DNA of 13,913 bases from Pseudorhodobacter antarcticus (GTDB taxonomy: Bacteria > Pseudomonadota > Alphaproteobacteria > Rhodobacterales > Rhodobacteraceae), in contig CAMDHB010000048.1 in assembly GCA_945897655.1 (NCBI GenBank), positions 1 through 13,913 on the forward strand, in the 5' to 3' direction. How positions within the stretch are numbered: the first letter of the stretch is position 1; each line of letters starts with the position of its first letter. The position numbers and the translations under genes are program-made. Below the pieces are notes generated by a model. That model was not told the DNA's origin, ran no database searches, and saw only the letters and a list, made by a program, of their open reading frames with translations. This document shows, in pieces, positions 6,728 to 13,767 of this stretch.

Positions 6728-7849
6728 TCAGAATCCGGCCTTGATCTGTTCCCAGGTGCTGTTCATCCGCGCTTCCCATTCCGCCGTCTGCGGCGTTTGG
6801 AAATGCCCGGCCTGCAAGATCTCGACCGGGTTCTTGGACAGACCAAGCCCCTTCAGCGTCGCGTCGTCAAAGCCGTCGAACGCCTTGCGATTGGAATGGC
6901 CATAGCCATAGCTGCCGATGTTGAAGACACCCGAGGGCACCGAGATCAGCGAGTCGATCACGTCATAGGCGCGGTCCAGATGTGGCGCATCCTTGTGCAG
7001 CATCACCCCGCAAACCCAAGTCAGCGCACCTTCCTTGGGCTGGGCAAACTTCACCGGCACACCCTGCGCCTTGAGTTCCACAGCCGAACTGTTCCACGTC
7101 ATCGCCGCTACCAACTCCCCCGCAGCGATCGCCTGATTGAGCGTTGTCGTGTCATCGGTATAGGTTCGGATCAAGGGCCGCTGTTCGCGCATGGCCGCCG
7201 AAATCTTCTGGAAAGCCTCTTCGCTGTCGATCTGCGACAGCGGCACCCCCGCCTTGATCGCACCACACCACCAGGCATCCCCGCCCGAGGACAAAAGGCC
7301 CAACTTGCCCGCGTAACGCGGGTCCCAAAGCATATCCCAGGATTCTTCGCCCTTCACCTCGAACAGGTCGGTCCGGTAGGTGATCGACGTCTGCCCCCAG
7401 TCGAACGGGGCGAGCCAAGGCTTGCCGTCTTTCATGTTGAAGTCAACGTTGTACAGTTCGGGGATCACATCAGGCCAGTTCGACAGCCGAGAGGTGTCGA
7501 TCGGTTGGAACAATCCCGAGTCGACCCAACGCGGCACACCTGAAAGACAGGGATGCACCACGTCCGCCACGAACCCGGACCGCAGCTTGACCAGCGCCTC
7601 TTCGGTGCCACCAAAGGCCGCGAAGTTTGGCACCTCGCCGTGCTTGGCCTGATATTCAACAAAGTAGTCGGGAATGTCGAAGCCACCCCAGGTGAAGTAA
7701 GTCGCCTGATCCTCGGCTGCCGCCATCGCCCGGCGCGCCGGCAGCGGCACCATTACGGTCGTGATGCCCAAGGCAAACAGCGACCGGTTAAAGGCCCGGC
7801 GGCTGAGTTTGCCCTCCTTCATCGCACCAATTTGGTCCTGTACGTCCAT
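6728..7849 (-). CDS. potD-like: PotD/PotF-type periplasmic amine-binding protein with Tat signal
   Basis: The 373-residue protein is an extracellular solute-binding protein (family 1, PotD/PotF branch) that would capture the substrate and hand it to the permeases. The N-terminus has a twin-arginine motif SRRAFNR with Arg17-Arg18, a hydrophobic core at about 23-37, and a likely cleavage site after Ala43 or Ala45 (AMAAAE), so export is probably by the Tat route, folded. The mature part begins YFTWGGFDIPDYF, typical of PotD-like strand 1, and carries LAPFDWGQTSITYRTD, aligned with the PotD segment around its substrate-contacting Trp. I took the ATG at 7849 (GGGGAG eight bases upstream); the frame extends further upstream but without better support. 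First gene of the leftward operon. Polyamine-like cation is the likely ligand class; acetylated or methylated forms are possible given the neighbours. Confidence 0.9.
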   Translation of the reverse strand: MDVQDQIGAMKEGKLSRRAFNRSLFALGITTVMVPLPARRAMAAAEDQATYFTWGGFDIPDYFVEYQAKHGEVPNFAAFGGTEEALVKLRSGFVADVVHPCLSGVPRWVDSGLFQPIDTSRLSNWPDVIPELYNVDFNMKDGKPWLAPFDWGQTSITYRTDLFEVKGEESWDMLWDPRYAGKLGLLSSGGDAWWCGAIKAGVPLSQIDSEEAFQKISAAMREQRPLIRTYTDDTTTLNQAIAAGELVAAMTWNSSAVELKAQGVPVKFAQPKEGALTWVCGVMLHKDAPHLDRAYDVIDSLISVPSGVFNIGSYGYGHSNRKAFDGFDDATLKGLGLSKNPVEILQAGHFQTPQTAEWEARMNSTWEQIKAGF

Positions 7850-7959
7850 GTTGGAGACTCCCCGTGTTGCAAGGCCGGATGCTGGCACCGGGCCTGTTGA
7901 GTATTCCGTGAACTTGCTGCGTCAGACCGGGCCTGCGTCCTCGCGGATCTGGCTGAACA

Positions 7960-7980
7960 CTCATTCAATGAGATCATTGA
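7960..7980. promoter_or_regulatory. Putative TetR/BetI operator: two overlapping perfect palindromes
   Basis: CTCATTCAATGAG (7960-7972) is a perfect 6-1-6 palindrome, and TCAATGAGATCATTGA (7965-7980) is a perfect 7-2-7 palindrome; they share eight bases. TetR-family repressors bind such short palindromes as dimers, sometimes two dimers on overlapping sites. The second palindrome overlaps the TTGACA box on the rightward strand, placing a bound repressor on RNA polymerase. Assignment to the BetI-like regulator encoded at 3165-3851 is inferred from it being the only regulator in the window. Confidence 0.6.
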
Positions 7981-7982
7981 CA
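7977..7982 (+). promoter_or_regulatory. Candidate -35 box (TTGACA) of the rightward operon
   Basis: A consensus TTGACA lies 175 bases upstream of the amidohydrolase start. The -10 region at 17-18 bases spacing (about 8000-8006, TTTTGTT) is a poor match, as is common in alphaproteobacteria. Overlap with the palindrome is the main support. Confidence 0.35.
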
Positions 7983-7987
7983 ATATC

Positions 7988-7998
7988 CTTGAGTCAAG
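7988..7998. promoter_or_regulatory. Short palindrome CTTGAGTCAAG in the divergent promoter
   Basis: A perfect 5-1-5 palindrome 20 bases from the centre of the larger one. On the leftward strand it includes TTGACT (7997-7992), which could serve as a -35 box for the transporter operon, though the following -10 is weak. It may be a second regulator site or chance. Confidence 0.3.
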
Positions 7999-8157
7999 CT
8001 TTTGTTTCGCCCAAACCCGAAAGGGCGGCTGCAAGCTGGACGCGCGCGCAGCTGCTGCCAAAGGTGATCTGAATTTAGGCTGGCGGCCGGCAGGGCATCA
8101 TTTCAGTCTGCAACCTGCCCTGACCCATCCTGCCAACCCAAAGGAGAAGATACCGAC

Positions 8158-9190
8158 ATGCAGACCTTCTTCAGCGAAGACCACCGGCGGCACTTTCCGC
8201 AAGCCGAACTGTCTGGCGGCGAGTTTGTCACCCCCTATGAGCGACCGTCGCGCGTCGAATATGTGCTGCACAGGCTGAAGGAGCGTGGCTTTCCGGGCGT
8301 GACGGACCCTGGCCCAGTTGACATGGGCCCAGTCCGCCGACTTTTGGACCCGGGCTTTCTGAGCTTTCTTGAAACCGCCTGGGCAGACTGGAAGGCCGAA
8401 GGATATGGCGGCGAGGTCATCACCACCGCGATGCCCACCCGGCATCAGCGCCAAGCGCAGGTTCCGCGCTGCATCGACGGGCGGGTGGGCTATTATTGCC
8501 ATGCGTCTGAAACGGCGATCACCGGGGGCACCTGGGCGGCGGCGCAGTCGTCAATGGCCTCCGCTCAGGCGGCGCAGCGGGCGGTGGCGGCAGGGGCGCG
8601 CGCGGCCTTTGCGCTCTGCCGTCCGCCCGGCCATCACGCGACGCAGGACCAGTTCGGCGGATACTGCTTTTTGAACAAAGCGGCGGTTGTGGCCGATATG
8701 TTCGTGGCCCAAGGGGCCAAAAGGGTCGCCATCCTGGATGTGGATTTCCACCACGGCAACGGCACACAGCAGATCTTTTACGGGCGCGGCGATGTCCTGT
8801 TTGCCTCGCTGCACGGCGATCCGCTGGACATGTATCCTTACTATGCCGGTTTTGCGGATGAGACAGGCACAGGTGCCGGCGAGGGCTGCAATCTGAACTA
8901 CCCGATGCCCCCCAACACCCCCTATGGCCCCTGGGCCGAGGCGCTGGATCACGCCATCGCCCGCATCAAGGCCTGGGGTGCCGAGGCGCTGGTGGTTTCC
9001 CTGGGGGGTGGATGCCTACAAGGACGACCCGATCAGCTTTTTCAATCTCGACAGCCCGGATTTCACGGATTGCGGGCAAAGGATCGGCCGGATGGGCCTA
9101 CCAACCGTCTTTTGCATGGAAGGCGGCTATGCCATCGAGCAGGTTGGCGTGAACACCGTCAACGTGCTTGAAGGGTTCCAGAACAGCTAA
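8158..9190 (+). pseudogene. aphA-like: Acetylpolyamine amidohydrolase (HDAC superfamily), frameshifted at a G6 run
   Basis: Up to residue 283 the protein follows Mycoplana acetylpolyamine amidohydrolase (341 residues) closely, an enzyme that removes acetyl groups from N-acetylated putrescine, cadaverine and polyamines. Landmarks are FSEDH (5-9), AELSGGE with Glu17, GTWAAAQSSMASA, RPPGHHA with catalytic His159/His160, LDVDFHHGNGTQ with zinc ligands Asp196 and His198, and FASLHGDP. At 9003-9008 there is a run of six G; removing one G restores SLGVDAYKDDPISFF, with the third zinc ligand Asp285, then MEGGY with the transition-state Tyr324, and a normal end at 9188-9190 (343 residues). As written, the frame instead runs into an unrelated tail ending at 9171, losing both residues. 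Either a sequencing/assembly error in the homopolymer or a real inactivating mutation. Strong ribosome site AAAGGAGA upstream. First gene of the rightward operon, 16 bases before the next. Confidence 0.88.
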
Positions 9191-9206
9191 GGCGCAGGAG
9201 CATAGG

Positions 9207-11663
9207 ATGCAGACCCTTCCCAGCCATGCCCACATTGTCATCATCGGCGGCGGTGTCATTGGCACTTCGATCGCCTATCACCTGGGCAAGCTGGGGGTGC
9301 GCGATGTGGTGCTGTTGGAGCGTGACAAGCTGACCTCGGGCACGACCTGGCACGCTGCGGGGCTGATCGCCTCGGGCGGCATGTCCAGCGAAACCCTGAT
9401 CTGGATCGAACAATACACCCGCCAGCTTTACATCGACCTTATGGCCGAGACCGGGCTTTCCACCGGCTGGCGGCAATGTGGTCACATCCATCTGGCCTGC
9501 GACGCCACTCGCCGCGAGGTGCTGAAGCGCGATGCGAATTTCGTGCGCAGCCAAGGGGTGGAACGGTTCGAACTGTCGCCCGCCGAGATCAAGGACAAGT
9601 TCCCGCTGATCGAGACCCGGGGCATCATCTCGGGCTTCTGGACCCCGACCGATGGCCGCGCCAATCCGGTCGATGCCACGATGGCGCTGGCCGCCGGGGC
9701 GCGGGCCAAGGGGGTGCGGATTCATGAGGGCACGCCGGTCAGTGATTTCCTGATGTCGGGCAGCCGCGTCACCGGCGTCGTGACGCCAAAGGGCACGATC
9801 ATGGCTGAAAAGGTCGTGCTGGCCACCGGCATGTGGTCGCGCCAGTTGGGGGCCAAGATCGGCGTGTCGGTGCCCTTGCAGGCGGCGGAACACTACTACC
9901 TTCTGACCGAACCCCTTGCCGGCATGCATCCCGACATGCCCGTGGTCGAGGACCCCTCGACCTATACCTACGTCCGCGAGGAAGGCGGCGGCATGCTCTT
10001 TGGCCTGTTCGAGCCGGAGGGCGCTGCCTGGAACCTGAAAGGCATCCCGAACGACGCCAGTTTTTCTACCCTGCCGCCCGATTGGGACCGGATGACCCCT
10101 TTCCTCGAGGCCGCCTTCGAACGCTATCCGGTGATGAAAACCGCCGGGATCAAGACGTTCTTTTGCGGCCCCGAAAGCTTTACCCCCGACGGTTCCTATC
10201 TGATCGGCGAGGCGCCCGAGGTGGACAGGCTGTTCATGGCGACAGGCCTGAACTCGCTCGGCATCCTGTCGGCGGGCGGCGTGGGCTCGATCATGGCCGA
10301 GGTGTTGACCACCGGCACCTCCAGCCAGGATATCACCGGGCTCGACATCGCGCGGACCCGGCCGCATCAGGCAACGCAGCATTTCCTGGGCGCGCGCATC
10401 CCGAAATCCTTGGGCTATACCTTTACCTTCGGTCCCCTGCCGCATTGGCATCACAAGACTGCACGGGGGATGCGGCGGCTGGCGTTGCATGACCGTTATG
10501 CCGCGATGGGGGCCTACTTCCATGACCTGTCGGGTTGGGAGATGCCCTATTGGTTCTCGCCCGATGCCCCGCCGCCTCTGGTCGACTACAGCTATGACCG
10601 CCAGCCTTGGCACGCGCTGTCGGCCCGCGAACACCACGCCACGCGTAACGCAGCGGGCCTGTTCGACAAAAGCTTCATGGGCAAGTTCATCGTGCAGGGC
10701 CGCGATGCACTGACCGTGCTGAACCGGGTCAGCGCCAACAACGTGGCGGTACCGGTGGGCACGAACATCTATACCCAATGGCTGAACCCTCAGGGCGGGA
10801 TCATTTCGGACCTGACCATCACCCGCACGGCTGCGGCGGAATTCCTGCTGGTCACCGGCGACATCCTGCAATCCACCACCACCGCCTGGCTGCGCCGCCA
10901 AACCCGCACGGATGAGCATTGCAGCGTGACCGACGTAACCTCGGCCTATACGATCCTGTCGTTGCAGGGGCCAAAATCACGCGACATCCTTGCGGGCATG
11001 ACGGGCGCAGACATGTCAACCGCCGCATTTCCCTTCCGGCAAAGCCGGTTCCTAAACATCGGCCCTGTCCCCGTGCGCGTGGTCCGCGTCACCTATATGG
11101 GCGAGTTGGGCTATGAGCTTTATATCCCCACCGAATACTCCCATGCCGCCCATGATGCGCTGTTGGACGGTATCCGCGCTGCGGGGGTGGAGCCTGTGCA
11201 TTGCGGGCTGGTGGCGCTGGAATCGCTGCGGCTGGAAAAGGGCTACCGCGATTTCGCGGTGGATATCGACAACACCGACACGCCGTTGCAGGTGGGACTT
11301 GGCTTTGTCGTCGACTTCGACAAGGGCGATTTCATCGGACGGGGCGCCCTGCTGGCGCAAAAGGCCGCCGGTCCCCTGACCCGCCGACTGGTGCAGTTCC
11401 TTCTGGCCGACCCTGAACCCCTGCTGCACGGCAACGAACCCATCCTGTGCGATGGCACCTATGTCGGCTATATCCGTGCCGGGGCCTTTGGGCCGACGCT
11501 GGGGGCCTCAGTCGGCCTTGGCATCGTTGAACATGCCGCGGGCGTCACCGCCGATTTCCTGCGCGCCCACCACTTTGAAATCGAGGTGAACGACCGCCGC
11601 ATTGCAGCAACCCCGTCCCTCTCGGCCCTTTATGACCCAAGGAGCGAACATGTCCGCAGCTAG
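9207..11663 (+). CDS. Dimethylglycine/sarcosine-dehydrogenase-family FAD protein with GcvT folate domain
   Basis: The 818-residue protein has the full DMGDH/SARDH layout and length. A DAO-type FAD domain spans about 8-370, with GGGVIG at 14-19 and TTWHAAG whose His49 matches the histidine that carries 8alpha-linked FAD. The short FAO_M linker follows (about 370-425). A GcvT domain (about 430-705) contains VTDVT with Asp576, aligned with the catalytic aspartate of the tetrahydrofolate site in Arthrobacter dimethylglycine oxidase. The GcvT C-terminal barrel is at about 715-815. His229 in AEHYYLLTEP corresponds to the substrate-site histidine of that enzyme. Reaction class: oxidative N-demethylation, with the one-carbon unit captured by tetrahydrofolate. 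The ATG at 9207 has AGGAG six to seven bases upstream; earlier in-frame starts lie inside the amidohydrolase gene. The 3' end overlaps the next gene by 14 bases. The substrate may be an N-methylated amine other than dimethylglycine, given the neighbours. Confidence 0.92.
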   Translation: MQTLPSHAHIVIIGGGVIGTSIAYHLGKLGVRDVVLLERDKLTSGTTWHAAGLIASGGMSSETLIWIEQYTRQLYIDLMAETGLSTGWRQCGHIHLACDATRREVLKRDANFVRSQGVERFELSPAEIKDKFPLIETRGIISGFWTPTDGRANPVDATMALAAGARAKGVRIHEGTPVSDFLMSGSRVTGVVTPKGTIMAEKVVLATGMWSRQLGAKIGVSVPLQAAEHYYLLTEPLAGMHPDMPVVEDPSTYTYVREEGGGMLFGLFEPEGAAWNLKGIPNDASFSTLPPDWDRMTPFLEAAFERYPVMKTAGIKTFFCGPESFTPDGSYLIGEAPEVDRLFMATGLNSLGILSAGGVGSIMAEVLTTGTSSQDITGLDIARTRPHQATQHFLGARIPKSLGYTFTFGPLPHWHHKTARGMRRLALHDRYAAMGAYFHDLSGWEMPYWFSPDAPPPLVDYSYDRQPWHALSAREHHATRNAAGLFDKSFMGKFIVQGRDALTVLNRVSANNVAVPVGTNIYTQWLNPQGGIISDLTITRTAAAEFLLVTGDILQSTTTAWLRRQTRTDEHCSVTDVTSAYTILSLQGPKSRDILAGMTGADMSTAAFPFRQSRFLNIGPVPVRVVRVTYMGELGYELYIPTEYSHAAHDALLDGIRAAGVEPVHCGLVALESLRLEKGYRDFAVDIDNTDTPLQVGLGFVVDFDKGDFIGRGALLAQKAAGPLTRRLVQFLLADPEPLLHGNEPILCDGTYVGYIRAGAFGPTLGASVGLGIVEHAAGVTADFLRAHHFEIEVNDRRIAATPSLSALYDPRSEHVRS

Positions 11664-12939
11664 GGTTCTGGTCCTTGGTGCCGGGATGGCTGGCCTTGGG
11701 GCGGCACGCCTTTTGCACGACAAGGGTGTCCAAGTCACCGTTATCGAGGCGCGCGACCGGATCGGCGGGCGCACCCATACCAGCCACCTTTGGCCGGACT
11801 TGCCCGTCGATCTGGGGGCAAGCTGGATCCACGGGGTCACTAGCAACCCGCTGACCGCGATTGCCGATCAGATCGGCGCAGCCCGCACCGTGTCACTCTA
11901 TGACCGCTGGGCCACCTTTGACGCCACAGGGCGGTTGCTGGACGTGTCCGCCCTTGAAACCCGGACCTTTGCGCTGATGGACAAGGCGCGTGCCCTGGTC
12001 GATGACCATGACAGCGACACCTCTCTGAAAGCCGCCATCGAAGGCGCGCCCGCTTGGGCCGCCCTTGCGCCCGAGGATCGCCGCATCATGCGGATGATCC
12101 TGAACACACGGATCGAGCATGACTATTCTGGCGACTGGTCGCGCCTGTCGGCCTGGTATTTTGACGACGACGCCGAGTTTGTCGGCGGCGATGTGGTGCT
12201 GAACAAGGGTTTTGGTCCGCTGGTGGCCCATCTGAGCGGGGGCCTAGATATCCGGCTGGGCGAGACTGTGCGTGCTGTCTTGCCGGTTTCAGGTGGTGTC
12301 CGGGTCACGACGACGACAGGTGCGCATGAGGCCGATCATGTCATCGTGACCCTGCCGCTGGGCGTGCTCAAATCCGGCGACATCCGCTTTGGTCAGTCGC
12401 TTGCCCCGGCGCGGCGACGGGCCATCAAACGGCTAGAGATGGGACTTTTGAACAAATGCTGGCTGCGGTTTGACCGTGTGTTCTGGCCGCCGGAACCGGA
12501 CATGATCAACTTTGTCGGCTCCAAGGCCGGGCTGTGGGCCGAATGGATGAACGGCTTTCCCAGCACGGGGCAACCCCTGATCGTCGGCTTCAATGGTGGC
12601 AACATGGCCGATACCGTCGAAGCACTGGACGACCGGGCCACCACCGCCTCGGCGATGGAGGCGTTGCGGGCGATGTTCGGCACGGCGATCCCTGACCCGG
12701 TTGCTGCCCAGATCAGCCGCTGGCGACAGGACCCGTTTGCACATGGGGCCTATTCGATCATCCCGGTAGGTGCATCAGGCAAAGACCGCGGCGCGCTTGC
12801 CGGGTCGGACTGGCAGGGCCGTTTGAGTTTCGCAGGCGAAGCCTGTGCGCAGGACTTCCCTGCCACCGCACATGGCGCACTGATCACCGGGCGCCGAGCC
12901 GCCAAGGATGTAATTCAGGCAGCATCCCTTCGGGGGTAG
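11650..12939 (+). CDS. Polyamine-oxidase-like FAD-dependent amine oxidase
   Basis: The 429-residue protein belongs to the flavin monoamine/polyamine oxidase family. It has the N-terminal dinucleotide fold VLVLGAGMAGLGAARLL (Gly10, 12, 15), Glu33 for the FAD ribose, then ARDRIGGRTHT (34-44) and LGASWIHG. Lys269 in GLLNKCWLRF matches the conserved lysine that holds a water at flavin N5, followed by DRVFWPP. The C-terminal FAD motif is FAGEACAQDFPATAHGALIT, with GRRAA after it. Such enzymes cleave secondary or tertiary amino groups of polyamines to an aldehyde, an amine and H2O2. There is no signal peptide, so it acts in the cytoplasm. The start ATG at 11650 has AAGGAG about five bases upstream and lies inside the end of the preceding gene (14-base overlap), implying coupled translation. 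Last gene of the rightward operon. Substrate position (acetylated or not) cannot be read from sequence. Confidence 0.9.
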   Translation: MSAARVLVLGAGMAGLGAARLLHDKGVQVTVIEARDRIGGRTHTSHLWPDLPVDLGASWIHGVTSNPLTAIADQIGAARTVSLYDRWATFDATGRLLDVSALETRTFALMDKARALVDDHDSDTSLKAAIEGAPAWAALAPEDRRIMRMILNTRIEHDYSGDWSRLSAWYFDDDAEFVGGDVVLNKGFGPLVAHLSGGLDIRLGETVRAVLPVSGGVRVTTTTGAHEADHVIVTLPLGVLKSGDIRFGQSLAPARRRAIKRLEMGLLNKCWLRFDRVFWPPEPDMINFVGSKAGLWAEWMNGFPSTGQPLIVGFNGGNMADTVEALDDRATTASAMEALRAMFGTAIPDPVAAQISRWRQDPFAHGAYSIIPVGASGKDRGALAGSDWQGRLSFAGEACAQDFPATAHGALITGRRAAKDVIQAASLRG

Positions 12940-13074
12940 TCAGTTGAATCTGCCACGCACCCAGAAAATGCTGGAAGTGGGCGTGGAATGCTTGGCAAGC
13001 AAGTGCTGCGCACTGTTTTCCAGACGTACAGCGTGCTCGATACCACAATGTTGACCCAACGCTTTGGCCGAATT

Positions 13075-13094
13075 CTGCGGCTGCGATGCCGCAG
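13075..13094. repeat. GC-rich stem-loop downstream of the amine oxidase gene
   Basis: CTGCGGC (13075-13081) pairs perfectly with GCCGCAG (13088-13094) around a 6-base loop, extendable by two T-G pairs. It lies 136 bases after the operon's last stop. There is no T run on either strand, so an intrinsic terminator is not established. The rest of 12940-13205 has no gene I can support; a second imperfect hairpin (CCACG at 12953 region with CGTGG near 12983) occurs closer to the stop. Confidence 0.4.
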
Positions 13095-13205
13095 GGCAAT
13101 CGGGCTGCTTTCCGCCCAGATACCTATCCTGGCCGAGAATATGATACGCGGTGATTGCCGGATTGGCCGGAGATTGGGTGGGACCGGGGGCAAAGAGGAA
13201 AAACC

Positions 13206-13658
13206 ATGCTTTTCGAAACCCTTCCAGTCGCAATCCCGCGACGCCCAGTTTGGAACAAGGGCCGTATCGCCGGACAGAAGCGTCCCCTTGCATCCAAGCA
13301 TGTCTGGTAGATCCGCGTCCTGCTCGCGATTGCCGACAAAAAGCGTGATGTGGCCCTCTTCAACACGGCCATTTACAGCAAGCTTCGAGGTTGTGATCTT
13401 GTCGACCTAAAAGTCCGTGATGTCTTCGAGGAAGGCCACGTTAAGGATCTCGCATCTCTTTCGCAAAGCAAGACTGGCAAACCGGTTCGATTTGAGATCA
13501 CTGAAACGACCCGCCAATCCTTGGAAAGATGGATCGCCGATCCTGGAAAGATTGGATCAGAATTTCTGTGGCCGAGCCGGTTGCACGCGAGCCCGCATCT
13601 TTCGACCAGGCAATATGCTAATGTTCTCCGCCTAACGGATGATTCCCATCTTCGGTGA
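13206..13658 (+). pseudogene. Tyrosine recombinase (phage-type integrase) remnant, internal stop and truncated
   Basis: Starting at ATG 13206 (AGAGGAAA just upstream) the frame reads MLFETLPVAIPRRPVWNKGR and then QKRPLASKHVW before a TAG at 13308-13310. The same frame continues beyond as IRVLLAIADKKRDVALFNTA, SKLRGCDLVDLKVRDV, KTGKPVRFEITETTRQSLER, EFLWPSR and SPHLSTRQYANVLR. This is the known pattern of roughly 190-200-residue integrases of proteobacteria. The first catalytic Arg (in SKLRGCDL) is present, but the sequence leaves the family after about 13628 and ends at 13656-13658, so the C-terminal His-x-x-Arg and nucleophilic Tyr are missing. A GTG at 13350 could restart a 102-residue fragment, which would still be inactive. 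A nonsense mutation plus a 3' truncation make this a decayed gene. Confidence 0.82.
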
Positions 13659-13677
13659 GGCGTGTCATTGTCGGGGG

Positions 13678-13767
13678 ATGCGACGTGATGACATCTGCCC
13701 TTACCTTGGCCCCGCAGACCTCGCGCATTTGGAAGCGCTGTGCGCCAAGCCAAAGCCTTTTACCTAG
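13678..13767 (+). other. Short remnant ORF, possibly a transposase N-terminus
   Basis: A 29-codon frame reads MRRDDICPYLGPADLAHLEA and then LCAKPKPFT before TAG at 13765-13767. The LGPADLAHLEAL phrase resembles the first helix of some IS630-type transposases, and the frame breaks where the presumed end of another element begins. This is a tentative reading; it could equally be a chance frame. Confidence 0.22.

Larger units (their letters stand above)
7850..8157. promoter_or_regulatory. Divergent promoter region between the two amine operons
   Basis: This 308-base gap separates the start codons of the binding-protein gene (leftward) and the amidohydrolase gene (rightward) and must hold both promoters. 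Its centre (7955-8010) is clearly richer in A and T than the flanking genes. It contains overlapping palindromes at 7960-7980, a TTGACA at 7977-7982 and a further palindrome at 7988-7998. The rightward leader is about 150 bases and contains a 7-base complementary pair (CAGGGCA at 8091-8097, TGCCCTG at 8116-8122) and ends with the AAAGGAGA ribosome site near 8141-8148. I see no small gene here; frames across it lack start signals and family resemblance. Confidence 0.75.

Noticed and set aside
7761..8072. Open frames on both strands across the divergent promoter
   Set aside because: They overlap the binding-protein gene start and the palindromes, lack ribosome sites and show no family match.
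8091..8122. CAGGGCA/TGCCCTG pair in the rightward leader as an attenuator or riboswitch
   Set aside because: Only a 7-base stem with an 18-base loop, no T run and no known riboswitch core; chance is likely in GC-rich DNA.
9159..10919. 586-codon open frame on the minus strand
   Set aside because: It lies antisense to the DMGDH-type gene; its translation is low-complexity Arg/Gly/His/Gln-rich with no family resemblance, a usual artefact of GC-rich codon bias.
12988..13410. 140-codon plus-strand frame spanning the integrase start
   Set aside because: Its second half is the wrong frame of the integrase remnant and the first half has no protein-like features.
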